From positions 1 through 34,815 of the forward strand of contig CALBCO010000109.1 in assembly GCA_937927265.1 (NCBI GenBank): a DNA stretch of 34,815 nt, in the 5' to 3' direction. A program made the position numbers and the translations under genes. This stretch comes from an uncultured Verrucomicrobiae bacterium. Its GTDB lineage: Bacteria > Verrucomicrobiota > Verrucomicrobiia > Palsa-1439. Under the pieces are notes generated by a model. It was not told where the DNA came from. It was given only the letters and a program-made list of their open reading frames with translations, and searched no databases. Positions 1-7,679 of this stretch are shown piece after piece. Each line of letters opens with the position of its first letter. Position 1 is the first letter of the stretch.

Positions 1-1557
1 CGCCGAAAAAAAGGTGTCACCAAGGAAATCATTGTCAACGCTGAAGCATTGGAAAATCGCGTCGCGGTATTGGAAGATGGCCAACTCGAAGAGTTCACGA
101 TCGAAAGAACGACCGAAAAACGGATCGTCGCCAGCATCTTCAAGGGCAAAATCAAGAATCTCGAACCCGGCCTGAAAGCCGCGTTCGTGGACATTGGCTT
201 CGAGAAGAACGCGTTCCTGCACTACTGGGACATCATCCCGGAGTCGCTGGCCGAACGCGTGGATTTGGTGGAAACGGCGGGAGCGGACAAGCTGCCAGCC
301 AAGAAAATCAGCCAGAATGACATCCCCAAGCTCTACCCTCCCGGCTCGGAAGTGATTGTTCAGGTCGTCAAAGGCCCCATTGGCACCAAAGGTCCCCGCA
401 TCACCAGCAACATCAGCATTCCGGGCCGCTACCTGGTGCTTCTGCCGAACAATCCACAACGGGGCATCTCACGCAAGATTGAAAACGAGAAGGAACGTCA
501 ACGGCTCAAACAAATCGTTCGCGATCTGAAATTGCCGGAGGGCATGGGGGTGATCGTCCGCACCGTGGGTGAAAACCAGAAAAAACGCTACTTCATTCGC
601 GACTTGGAAATCCTTCTGCGCACGTGGAAACAAGTCGAAGAAAAGATCAAGACCCAACCTGCGCCGAGTTGTGTCTTTCAGGAACCAGACCTGATTGAGC
701 GCACGGTGCGCGATTTCCTGACCGAGGAAGTGGACCGGATCGTCGTGGACAACGAGGAAGCCTACCAACGCATCCGCGACATGATCGGCCAGATCAGCCG
801 CTTCTCGCGCGGCAAGGTCAAACTCTACACTGATCCGACCCCGATCTTCACCAAGTTTAACGTCGAACGCCAGATTGAAAACGCCTTCCGCCGCCAAGTC
901 TGGCTCAAAAGCGGTGGCTACATCTGCATTGATGAGACCGAGGCGCTTGTGGCGATTGACGTCAACACCGGCCGCCACAAATCGCAAAAAGACCTCGACA
1001 CCACGATCCTTCAAACCAACCTTGAAGCCGCCGAGGAAATCTGCCGGCAACTTCGCCTGCGCAACATTGGCGGCTTGATCGTCATTGACTTCATTGACAT
1101 GCGCAACCGCGCCGACCAACAAAAAGTCACCCAGAAAATGCGCGACGGAGTTAAACGCGACAAAGCCAAGACCCGGATCCTCCCCATCTCCCATCTTGGC
1201 TTGATGGAAATGACTCGCCAACGGCACAGCGAAAGCATGGCGAGCGCCGTTTATGAAGATTGCCCCTACTGCAAAGGCAAGGGCCTCGTCAAAAGCTCGC
1301 TCTCCATGTCTGTGGAAATTCAGCGCAAAATCAGCGAGACGCTCCGCAAACTCAAGCAAGAAGGCCGCACCGAAACGCCCCAATTGCGCATCTACGTCCA
1401 CCCTGAAGTCCTCAACCGGTTGCGCACGGAGGATGAAGAATTACTCATCGCGCTCGAACAAAAACTCCACGGCAAACTCAGTTTCCGTGCCGACCCGTCG
1501 TTCCATTTTGAACAGTTCAAAATCACCGATACCTTGAGTGGGAAGGAACTCGCATGA
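1..1557 (+). CDS. rng: Ribonuclease E/G family protein (RNase G-like), 5' end outside window
   Basis: Endoribonuclease of the RNase E/G family, acting in rRNA maturation and mRNA decay. The frame is open back to base 1 and reads KEIIVNAE, a typical start region of RNase G, so the true start lies just upstream; the TTG at 49 is not the start. Visible parts, numbered from that TTG: an S1 RNA-binding domain at about residues 32-135; the two Mg-binding catalytic aspartates in VAIDVNTG (about 304) and VIDFIDM (about 347); and the Zn-link CPYCKGKG at about 405. There is no long RNase E-type C-terminal scaffold, so it is RNase G-like in length. The stop TGA overlaps the next ATG (1554), which suggests translational coupling to the S41-like gene. 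Confidence 0.95.
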   Translation, partial: RRKKGVTKEIIVNAEALENRVAVLEDGQLEEFTIERTTEKRIVASIFKGKIKNLEPGLKAAFVDIGFEKNAFLHYWDIIPESLAERVDLVETAGADKLPAKKISQNDIPKLYPPGSEVIVQVVKGPIGTKGPRITSNISIPGRYLVLLPNNPQRGISRKIENEKERQRLKQIVRDLKLPEGMGVIVRTVGENQKKRYFIRDLEILLRTWKQVEEKIKTQPAPSCVFQEPDLIERTVRDFLTEEVDRIVVDNEEAYQRIRDMIGQISRFSRGKVKLYTDPTPIFTKFNVERQIENAFRRQVWLKSGGYICIDETEALVAIDVNTGRHKSQKDLDTTILQTNLEAAEEICRQLRLRNIGGLIVIDFIDMRNRADQQKVTQKMRDGVKRDKAKTRILPISHLGLMEMTRQRHSESMASAVYEDCPYCKGKGLVKSSLSMSVEIQRKISETLRKLKQEGRTETPQLRIYVHPEVLNRLRTEDEELLIALEQKLHGKLSFRADPSFHFEQFKITDTLSGKELA

Positions 1558-2755
1558 ACCACGGCAAACAATGGCAGCACGCGGCTTGGCTGGCACTCGT
1601 CTTGGCCGGAATGGCTCGCGCCGGCCCGCCCGCCACCGTCATCGAGCCACCCGCTTCCAGCTTCGACACCTTTGCCCAGTTGGCCGAGTTTCTCGACACC
1701 GTCCAGCGGCACTACGCCGCACTCGACCGGCTAAAACCGTCCGCGCCGACCACTGCCTTGTTGCGGGCCTTCCTGCACGCTCTCGATCCCGAAGCGTCGC
1801 TACTGACCCCGGCGGAGGTCGCCGCGCTGTCGCATCCGGGCGTGGGTCTTGCGCTCACGGTCCGCGATGGCTATCCGACGATTCTCAGTCCTCGCGACGG
1901 CACTCCCGCGCAACGGGCGGGCCTGTTGCCGGGCGAGAAAATCACCGGCCTCAATGGCCAACCCGTGCTCGGCTTGAGTCCATGCGAAGTGATGGCTCGA
2001 CTTTGCGACCCCACCGCCACCAACCTGACGCTCAACATCTTCGATCCTGTCGCGCGCCAACACCGCACAATCGCGTTGACTCCCGCGCCCCCCCCCCGCT
2101 TCCAGCGCGGATCATCTTTATCGCCGACGGCATTGGTTACTACCGGCTGGCGGAGATCACGCCTGCAGCGGTCGAACAACTAAGCCGAATCCTCATGACC
2201 CCCGCCCTCGCTCCGACCAAAGGGCTGATTCTCGATCTTCGCAACAACCCGGGCGGCGCCCTCGACGCCACAGTCGCTCTCGCCGGGTTGTTCCTCCCCG
2301 AACAGACCACGGTCGTGACGCTCACGTTCCCCACGGCCACCCAACGCGCCTCGTTGACGACGCGCAACCCGCGACCGTTGTCCGTGCCGCTCGTGTTGTT
2401 GGTCAACAATGGCACCGCCGCTGCAGCGGAAGTGCTGGCCGCCGCCCTGCGCGATCACCAGCGGGCCTGGCTCGTTGGCATCGCCACCGCTGGCGTGGGA
2501 CGATTTTTCAGCCGGTTCGGATTGGCGACCGGCAATGTGGCCGACCTGCCGGCGGCTTACTTTGACCCGCCCGGCAACCAGCGGTTCGACCAGACCGGCC
2601 TTACGCCCCACCAAGCGGTGCCGCTGCCCCGCGAAACCGAGCGGGCGTTTGCCACAACCGGCTACGGCTCTTTCAACTGGGCAACCGATCGCGCCCGCAT
2701 CCTCGCCACTGACCGCCAACTCACGGCCGCGCTGGAGCGACTCACCCGCCCATGA
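1554..2755 (+). pseudogene. S41-family (C-terminal processing) protease-like protein, frameshifted, catalytic dyad lost
   Basis: Exported protein with a signal peptide (residues 1-23, ending GMARA), an N-terminal helical part, a PDZ domain (about 100-175, with TPAQRAGLLPGEKITGLNG) and an S41/tail-specific protease core. The frame breaks in a run of ten C at 2088-2097: the first part is in the frame of 1554, and the rest (IIFIADGIGYYRL onward) is in the frame that stops at 2753-2755. One more C, or two fewer, would restore one protein of about 400 residues. In the core, the Prc-type Ser of SASASE is Ala (GTAAAAEVL), and the Lys 25 residues later (FGKG in Prc) is Val (AGVGRF). If translated it should be a pseudo-protease. 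It overlaps the genes on both sides by ATGA. The frameshift may be a homopolymer sequencing error, a real mutation or slippage. Confidence 0.8.
2088..2097 (+). other. Run of ten C at the frameshift point of the S41-like gene
   Basis: Ten consecutive C are flanked by GCG and GCT. Protein similarity to S41 proteins jumps from one frame to another at exactly this place, so this is where the reading frame is lost. Such a run is a hot spot for sequencing miscalls, for phase-variation slippage and for transcriptional slippage. Confidence 0.85.
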
Positions 2756-3375
2756 ATTCACTGCGATCTTGGCTGCCCCGCGACGCGCTGGTCGTGTTGT
2801 TCTTGACTGCGCTTGCCGTCACCGTTTTTTTCCTCCTCCCCCGCGACCGCCGACACGCGCTGATGCGTGAAGATGGCTTGGTGCAACGCGCCAGCGTAAT
2901 GCTCTTGGCCGCAAGCACCGGGTACTGCGGCTGGCGCGGCGTCCGAGCCACCACCGGCGGCGGCGACTGGTGGCTGGCGGCACTGGTGTTCGCGGGATTG
3001 TGCCTGCGCGAACTGGATTGCCAGAAACGGTTCACAGACAAGTCATTTGACAACATCATGTTTTTCAAGAACCCTCACATTGCAACCCAAACAAAAGTGA
3101 TCGTCGTGGCGGCGGTCTTGCCCTTTGCGTTGGCGTTGAGCCGCATCCTGTGGCGAGCGCTCCGGCAACTCCGCCACGCTCGCCGCAACCGGCTGCCGTG
3201 GCTCGCCTATGCGTTCTGGGCCGTTGCGATGCTCGGGCTATCATTGCAGGCTGAAAAATGGAACTGGGTGCACCTGGAAGAGCTTGGCGAATTGAGTTTT
3301 GCCGTCCTGTTACTGCTGCTCGCGCGCTTCCTGCCGAAGGAAACGACCAATTATGAACGAATCCAAACTCATTGA
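2752..3375 (+). CDS. Uncharacterised multi-pass inner membrane protein
   Basis: A 207-residue protein with about five or six hydrophobic segments (roughly residues 12-30, 47-58, 73-87, 116-133, 150-167 and 176-190). It has the REDGLVQ and LRELDCQKRFTD motifs, which resemble an uncharacterised membrane family with EDG and RELDFHKRFT signatures seen in several bacterial phyla. No enzymatic motif is visible. ATG at 2752 overlaps the stop of the S41-like gene (ATGA), and its 3' end runs 23 bases into larB. This position suggests co-expression with the lar genes, but gives no direct function. Confidence 0.8.
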   Translation: MNSLRSWLPRDALVVLFLTALAVTVFFLLPRDRRHALMREDGLVQRASVMLLAASTGYCGWRGVRATTGGGDWWLAALVFAGLCLRELDCQKRFTDKSFDNIMFFKNPHIATQTKVIVVAAVLPFALALSRILWRALRQLRHARRNRLPWLAYAFWAVAMLGLSLQAEKWNWVHLEELGELSFAVLLLLLARFLPKETTNYERIQTH

Positions 3376-4114
3376 CTTGTTGACCGCCGTCCGCCAAGGC
3401 CGACAATCGGTGGCCGGCGCCGTGCGCCGGCTGAAGTCGCTCCACATCCACGACCTTGATTTTGCGCGCGTGGACGGCCACCGGTCGCTGCGCAAAGGCT
3501 TCCCGGAGGTGATCTACTGCGAAGGCAAAACGCCCGCGCAGGTCGCCGCGATTGCCGGCAAGATTCTCCAACACAACGACAACCTGCTCGCCACCCGCGC
3601 CGACCGGCCGACCTACCGGGCCGTCAAACGCGCGTTTCCCCGCGCGAAATATCACGAAGCAGCCCGCGCCATCACCGTTGTCCGCCAACCGCTTCCCAAG
3701 CGGGCCGGCACCATCGCCGTCCTCTGCGCCGGCACGACCGACATCTCCGTTGCCGAAGAAGCCGCTGTCACCGCCGACATCATGGGCAACCGGGTGAAAA
3801 AATACTACGACATCGGCATTGCCGGCCTGCATCGGCTGCTGGCCGTCAACGAAGAACTCCTCGACGCCAACGTCCTCATCGTCTGTGCCGGCATGGAAGG
3901 CGCGCTGCCGAGCGTCGTCGGCGGTCTCGTGGACAAGCCGGTCATCGCTGTGCCGACGAGTGTGGGCTACGGCGCGAGCTTCGGCGGCATCGCCGCGCTC
4001 TTGGCGATGCTCAACTCCTGCGCCAGTGGTGTCACCGTCGTCAACATCAACAACGGCTTCGGCGCCGGCTACGCGGCGAGTCTGATCAACAACTTAGCCA
4101 CAGATGGACGCTGA
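3353..4114 (+). CDS. larB: Pyridinium-3,5-biscarboxylic acid mononucleotide synthase LarB
   Basis: LarB carboxylates and hydrolyses nicotinic acid adenine dinucleotide to make the first intermediate of the nickel-pincer nucleotide cofactor. The 253-residue product has the AIR-carboxylase (PurE-like) core in its C-terminal half, with CAGTTDISVAEEAA, GMEGALPSVVGG and PVIAVPTSVGYG. I chose ATG 3353 (MNESKLIDLL) because the longer frame from 3299 would add an uncharacteristic Cys/Arg-rich leader lying inside the upstream gene. The last residues (LATDGR) and the stop are encoded by a palindromic repeat (4097-4162), so the original C-terminus was probably a little different. larC follows 52 bases downstream. 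Confidence 0.93.
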   Translation: MNESKLIDLLTAVRQGRQSVAGAVRRLKSLHIHDLDFARVDGHRSLRKGFPEVIYCEGKTPAQVAAIAGKILQHNDNLLATRADRPTYRAVKRAFPRAKYHEAARAITVVRQPLPKRAGTIAVLCAGTTDISVAEEAAVTADIMGNRVKKYYDIGIAGLHRLLAVNEELLDANVLIVCAGMEGALPSVVGGLVDKPVIAVPTSVGYGASFGGIAALLAMLNSCASGVTVVNINNGFGAGYAASLINNLATDGR

Positions 4115-4162
4115 TAGACACTGAACAGTTGGCATTTATGAGCATCCGTGTAAATCTGTGGC
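4097..4162. repeat. Palindromic repeat element between larB and larC (family A, gccacagat ends)
   Basis: A 66-bp element with perfect 9-bp terminal inverted repeats: GCCACAGAT at 4097-4105 and ATCTGTGGC at 4154-4162. The inner parts are partly symmetrical (ggacgctgat versus the complement of atgagcatccgtg). It looks like the 'cacagatgaacacggatg' intergenic repeats I know from many environmental genomes. It contains the stop codon of larB and ends 4 bases before the larC ATG, so in RNA it would put a hairpin over the larC ribosome-binding region. Confidence 0.75.
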
Positions 4163-4166
4163 GGTC

Positions 4167-5342
4167 ATGAAACTTCTCTACCTTGATTGTTTTGCCGGCA
4201 TCAGCGGCGACATGCTGCTGGGCGCGCTGCTGGATCTCGGCATATCCGAAGACACGCTGCGGATGCAACTCGTGAAGCTAAAGTTGCCGGGGTACTCGAT
4301 TTCGACGAGGCGTCTGGTAAAGCAGAACATCGCGGCAACAAAGTTTGAGTGCGAGCAAGAACACGAGCATGAACACGAACATCGGAGCTACACCGAGATT
4401 GCCAGGATGATCGCCGACAGCGGGTTGTCGGAAAACGTGAAGCACCGAGCGGTCAGCGTGTTCCGCCGTCTCGGCGAAGTGGAGGCGAGGATTCATGGCG
4501 TGCCGCTGGAAAAGATTCATTTCCACGAAATCGGCGCGGTGGATTCCATCGTGGACATCGTTGGCGTGTGCATCGCGTTGGAGTTGCTCGGCGTGGGCCA
4601 CGTGCAGGCGGCCCCCCCACCACTCGGTTCGGGGTTTGTGGAAACGGAGCACGGAAAGTTTCCGGTACCGGCGCCGGCCACACTGGAATTACTCCAAGGC
4701 GTGCCGGTGCAGTCTTCCAACGAGCCGGTGGAGCTTGTGACGCCGACCGGGGCGGCGTTGTTGGCGGAGTTTTGTACCCGGTATGGCCCGCTTCCGGCAA
4801 TGACCGTGGAGAAGATTGGTTACGGCGCCGGCACGCACAATTTGAAACAGACGCCCAATGTGCTACGGGCGGTGCTCGGGGAGATGAACGACGGCCCGGC
4901 GTCCGATACCGTGACCGTGATCGAAACAAACTTTGATGACATGAACCCGCAACTGTTTGGCGACGTGATGGACCGTCTGCTGGTGAACGGCGCGCGGGAT
5001 GTGTTTCTGACGCCGGTGCAAATGAAGAAGAACCGGCCGGGGACGTTGTTGACGGTGATTTGTGAGCCGGGCGATGCGGACCGGTTCGCGGAGTTGGTGC
5101 TGACGCACACGACCACGTTCGGCGTGCGCATCCACGAAGCGCGGCGGCTCAAGCTCGACCGCGAAATTCGGCAGGTGCCGACAAAGTTCGGTGACATTCC
5201 GGTGAAGATCGGGCGGCGGGCCGGTCACATTCTGACCCGCTCGCCCGAATATGACTCGTGCCGGCGGGCGGCGGCGCAGTATCATGTCGCCGTGAAAGAA
5301 GTCTATCAGGCGGCCCAACGCGCCGCGGAGGAACTGACATGA
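4167..5342 (+). CDS. larC: Nickel-pincer cofactor biosynthesis protein LarC (nickel insertion)
   Basis: LarC is the CTP-dependent cyclometallase that inserts nickel into the pincer cofactor used by lactate racemase (LarA) and related enzymes. The 391-residue product starts MKLLYLDCFAGISGDM, the family hallmark. It has a His/Glu-rich stretch (about residues 63-73, EQEHEHEHEH) likely to bind nickel, and HFHEIGAVDSIVDIVG, LVTPTGAAL and ETNFDDMNPQ. Some firmicutes make it from two frames by ribosomal frameshifting; here it is one uninterrupted frame. ATG 4167 is preferred over the in-frame GTG at 4158, which lies in the repeat. The stop overlaps the next ATG (5339). Neither larE nor larA is in the window. 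Confidence 0.95.
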   Translation: MKLLYLDCFAGISGDMLLGALLDLGISEDTLRMQLVKLKLPGYSISTRRLVKQNIAATKFECEQEHEHEHEHRSYTEIARMIADSGLSENVKHRAVSVFRRLGEVEARIHGVPLEKIHFHEIGAVDSIVDIVGVCIALELLGVGHVQAAPPPLGSGFVETEHGKFPVPAPATLELLQGVPVQSSNEPVELVTPTGAALLAEFCTRYGPLPAMTVEKIGYGAGTHNLKQTPNVLRAVLGEMNDGPASDTVTVIETNFDDMNPQLFGDVMDRLLVNGARDVFLTPVQMKKNRPGTLLTVICEPGDADRFAELVLTHTTTFGVRIHEARRLKLDREIRQVPTKFGDIPVKIGRRAGHILTRSPEYDSCRRAAAQYHVAVKEVYQAAQRAAEELT

Positions 5343-5512
5343 TTGACAAGGATTTGCTCGAAATACTGGCGTGTCCGAAGTGCAAGCAACCGGTCCGCGA
5401 GGAAGGCAACCAGTTGATCTGCACAAACCCACAATGTGGGCTGCGCTACCCCATCCGCGACGGCATTCCGGTGATGTTGATTGACGAAGCGGAAAAACCT
5501 AACGGCCAATGA
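5339..5512 (+). CDS. Trm112 family protein (YcaR/UPF0434-like)
   Basis: A 57-residue zinc-ribbon-like protein: MIDKDLLEILACPKCKQPV, then CTNPQCGLRYPIRDGIPVML. This is the complete Trm112/YcaR family pattern, with two Cys pairs about 18 residues apart. In eukaryotes and archaea Trm112 activates methyltransferases; in bacteria these small proteins often sit beside lipid A, glycosyltransferase or methyltransferase genes and have no settled role. It is joined by 4-base overlaps to larC upstream and to the glycosyltransferase downstream, which argues for one operon. Confidence 0.93.
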   Translation: MIDKDLLEILACPKCKQPVREEGNQLICTNPQCGLRYPIRDGIPVMLIDEAEKPNGQ

Positions 5513-6246
5513 CTCGACCCACTCTGTCCGTGATCATCCCGGCTTGGAACGAGGAGAAGACTGTGGGCCGGGCCATCGCCTCGTTGCAGCGCGCCGCCGA
5601 GGTCTACCGGCAACAGCGCGGGGGCGAGACGGAAATCATCGTCGTGGATAACAACAGTTCCGACCGGACGGCGGAAGTGGCGCGTCAAGCCGGGGCCACG
5701 GTGGTCTTCGAGCCGGTCAACAACATCGGCAAGGCCCGTAATGCCGGAGCGAAAGCCGCCCGTGGCCAATACATCGCATTCTGCGATGCCGACAACGAGG
5801 TGACCGAGAATCTGCTCGTCCTGATTCACGATCATCTCGAAGACCCCAAGATCGTCGGCGGCGGCACGTGGATCGAGCCGGCCCGGCGCAACCTGAAAAT
5901 CAATTTCTTCTATTTCTGTTGGGGCATCTATGTCCGGTGCAGCGGGGTCGGCGTGGGAATGATGCACTGCCGAAAGGCGGACTTTGAATCGTTCGGCGGA
6001 TTCGATGAGACAATCTACGCCGCCGAGGATGTGCAACTGGCCTACGACCTCAAGAAACTCGGCCAACCACGCGGACAGAAGTTCGAACTGATCAGGGACG
6101 GCTGGATTATCACCTCCACGCGCAAGATTGATCAGACGCCTTTGTTCACGATGCTCGCCAAGTTGATCGGTTTCAGTTTTGGATTGCAGAAGAAGATTCG
6201 CAGCAAGGAATACTGCGAGCATTGGTACGATAAAGCCGCCCGATAA
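5509..6246 (+). CDS. Family 2 glycosyltransferase
   Basis: A 245-residue GT-A fold enzyme expected to transfer a sugar from a nucleotide-sugar donor to a lipid or protein acceptor at the inner face of the membrane. Visible motifs: SVIIPAWNEEKTVGRAI at the N-terminus, VVDNNSSDRTAEVA (about 44-57), the metal-binding FCDADNEV (about 86-93) and AEDVQLAYDLKKLG (about 171-184). No transmembrane helix is clear apart from a hydrophobic stretch around NFFYFCWGIYV. The start ATG overlaps the Trm112 stop. The 3' end faces the minus-strand PGPGW gene with only 6 bases between them, where a short GC hairpin (6247-6262) may help end transcription from both sides. Confidence 0.93.
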   Translation: MTRPTLSVIIPAWNEEKTVGRAIASLQRAAEVYRQQRGGETEIIVVDNNSSDRTAEVARQAGATVVFEPVNNIGKARNAGAKAARGQYIAFCDADNEVTENLLVLIHDHLEDPKIVGGGTWIEPARRNLKINFFYFCWGIYVRCSGVGVGMMHCRKADFESFGGFDETIYAAEDVQLAYDLKKLGQPRGQKFELIRDGWIITSTRKIDQTPLFTMLAKLIGFSFGLQKKIRSKEYCEHWYDKAAR

Positions 6247-6262
6247 CGGCCGTCAGTGGCCG
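6247..6262. terminator. Short GC hairpin between convergent genes
   Basis: CGGCC (6247-6251) can pair with GGCCG (6258-6262) around a six-base loop, right after the glycosyltransferase stop and overlapping the stop of the converging gene. It has no T-run, so a role as a bidirectional terminator is only a suggestion. Confidence 0.3.
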
Positions 6263-6504
6263 CGCACTTTGTCCACCAATTTGCCGGCCTGGCGTTGGAG
6301 TTGGGTTTTCAACCGGCGCGCCCAGACGAAGTCTGCCGCCAGGATGCTCAAGCCAAGAAAGACGACAATAAACCCTGGCCCCGGCACCCCCGGCAACATG
6401 AGAAATAACCCCGCGAGCACCACCACCACGCCCGCCGTGATGCGCACGGCGCGTTTGCCGTGATGCAGCAGCCAGTTCAAAATTGGCGTGCCCTTTTTTC
6501 CCAT
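6253..6504 (-). CDS. PGPGW-motif small transmembrane protein
   Basis: An 83-residue protein with two adjacent hydrophobic helices (about 19-36 and 43-58) around LMLPGVPGPGFIVVFLGL, the signature of the PGPGW putative transmembrane family (family function unknown). The third helix region is followed by a basic amphipathic tail (WARRLKTQLQRQAGKLVDK). It is the last gene of the minus-strand transcript that carries the ABC exporter, and its start lies 28 bases inside the KTSC gene. Confidence 0.85.
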   Translation of the reverse strand: MGKKGTPILNWLLHHGKRAVRITAGVVVVLAGLFLMLPGVPGPGFIVVFLGLSILAADFVWARRLKTQLQRQAGKLVDKVRGH

Positions 6505-6707
6505 GCAAACTTGCCCTTGATGTGCTGGAGGAAATACTTGCCGGGCGACGGTGTGGTCAGCAGCGATTCATAAACCGCCGCCGGTACCGAAAAATACCGG
6601 TAGACGCCGGTGGTGTGAAACTCGATCTCGAGCGTTTGGCTGGCCGCATCGTAGCCAATGCTGGCGATGTCGCTGGAAGGCACTTTCTGACGAACAATCT
6701 CACTCAT
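6477..6707 (-). CDS. KTSC domain-containing protein
   Basis: A 76-residue protein that is almost wholly one KTSC domain: VPSSDIASIGYDAASQTLEI, then YRYFSVPAAVYESLL, then GKYFLQHIKGKFAWEK. The family is small and uncharacterised, often found with RNA-related or phage proteins. Its ATG (6707-6705) overlaps the adaptor gene stop by ATGA, so it is probably translated by re-initiation after the exporter adaptor. The sequence does not show whether it has anything to do with the exporter. Confidence 0.88.
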   Translation of the reverse strand: MSEIVRQKVPSSDIASIGYDAASQTLEIEFHTTGVYRYFSVPAAVYESLLTTPSPGKYFLQHIKGKFAWEKRARQF

Positions 6708-7666
6708 GGTATGAGGAAATCCACTTTGGCGGTCAGCTCCGGAGTCAGGAACGAGTCGGGATTCTGAATTTGGACTTTGACCTGCAATGTCCCCTTCTGC
6801 CGGTTGGCCTCAGGCGCAATTTCTGTGACGTAGCCTTGATAGACTTTGTCCGGGTAGGCTTCCGGGCTGATGCGGCAGGGTTGTTGCAACCGGACCTTGG
6901 CAATATCGGCTTCGTTTAAGTCAATCTCGACCTGCAAATCGGTCAGGTCAGCGAGTGACACAAAGGCCGTGCTCGGCCCCCGCCCGCCGCCGTAGCTCAC
7001 CGGGGTCACGAGTTCATTGGGATCGACCAATTTCTCTAAAATTGTCCCGGTAATTGGCGCGCGAATGGTGCACCAATCCCAATAGGTCTGCGCCAGCGCC
7101 AACTGCCCCTTGGCGATCATCAACTCCGCGGCTGCCGCGTCGCGGGCTCGGCGCGCCTCATCGAGCGCGCGGACGCTGTCCACGTCGCGCTTGGCCAGTT
7201 CGGTTTGCCGTTGCAAATTCAACTCGGCATTGGTGAGGTTCGCCTCCACCAACGCCACCCGGCCTTGCGCTTCCATGACCCGGGCTTGAAACTCGCGATC
7301 CTCCAACTTCACAATGATGTCGTCTTTGTTGACCCGGTCGCCTTTTTTGACTCCGATCCACACAACGGTACCTTGGAACTTCGGGCTGATCTCAATGCGC
7401 TCGCGCGGAATGATGTAGCCACTCACGGTTAGCGCCACATCGCCCGGTTGGGGCGGGGTGGTGACCAAAGTGACGGCCGCCAGTGGTTGGACGGGCCGGC
7501 GGGTGAGTGGTTGCCGATCCCCCCGGCGCGTGTGGGAAAACGCCACCAGCCCCGCCACGAGCAGCAGAACGACCACGATGAGGATTGTCTGCACGCCGCC
7601 GTTGGGGCGTTTTTTCTTCGGCTCGGGTATCCGCAACTGGTGCAATTTGGAATCGGCTTCGCTCAT
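6704..7666 (-). CDS. Periplasmic adaptor subunit of an ABC exporter (HlyD/MacA family)
   Basis: A 320-residue membrane fusion protein. After a short cytoplasmic part rich in Lys and Pro there is one membrane anchor (about 25-43, ILIVVVLLLVAGLVAF). Then come the split biotinyl-lipoyl domain (PKFQGTVVWIGVKKGDRV; IRAPITGTILEKLV), an alpha-helical hairpin in between (about 120-195) and a beta-barrel (VEIDLNEADIAKV). I chose ATG 7666 (MSEADSKLHQL) because the longer frame adds 54 residues that lie over the end of the permease gene. It sits 13 bases after permease B. With the two permeases and the ATPase it forms a MacAB-like export complex, probably for a peptide, lipid or lipoprotein; the substrate is unknown. 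Confidence 0.92.
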   Translation of the reverse strand: MSEADSKLHQLRIPEPKKKRPNGGVQTILIVVVLLLVAGLVAFSHTRRGDRQPLTRRPVQPLAAVTLVTTPPQPGDVALTVSGYIIPRERIEISPKFQGTVVWIGVKKGDRVNKDDIIVKLEDREFQARVMEAQGRVALVEANLTNAELNLQRQTELAKRDVDSVRALDEARRARDAAAAELMIAKGQLALAQTYWDWCTIRAPITGTILEKLVDPNELVTPVSYGGGRGPSTAFVSLADLTDLQVEIDLNEADIAKVRLQQPCRISPEAYPDKVYQGYVTEIAPEANRQKGTLQVKVQIQNPDSFLTPELTAKVDFLIP

Positions 7667-7679
7667 GGGCACATCATCC

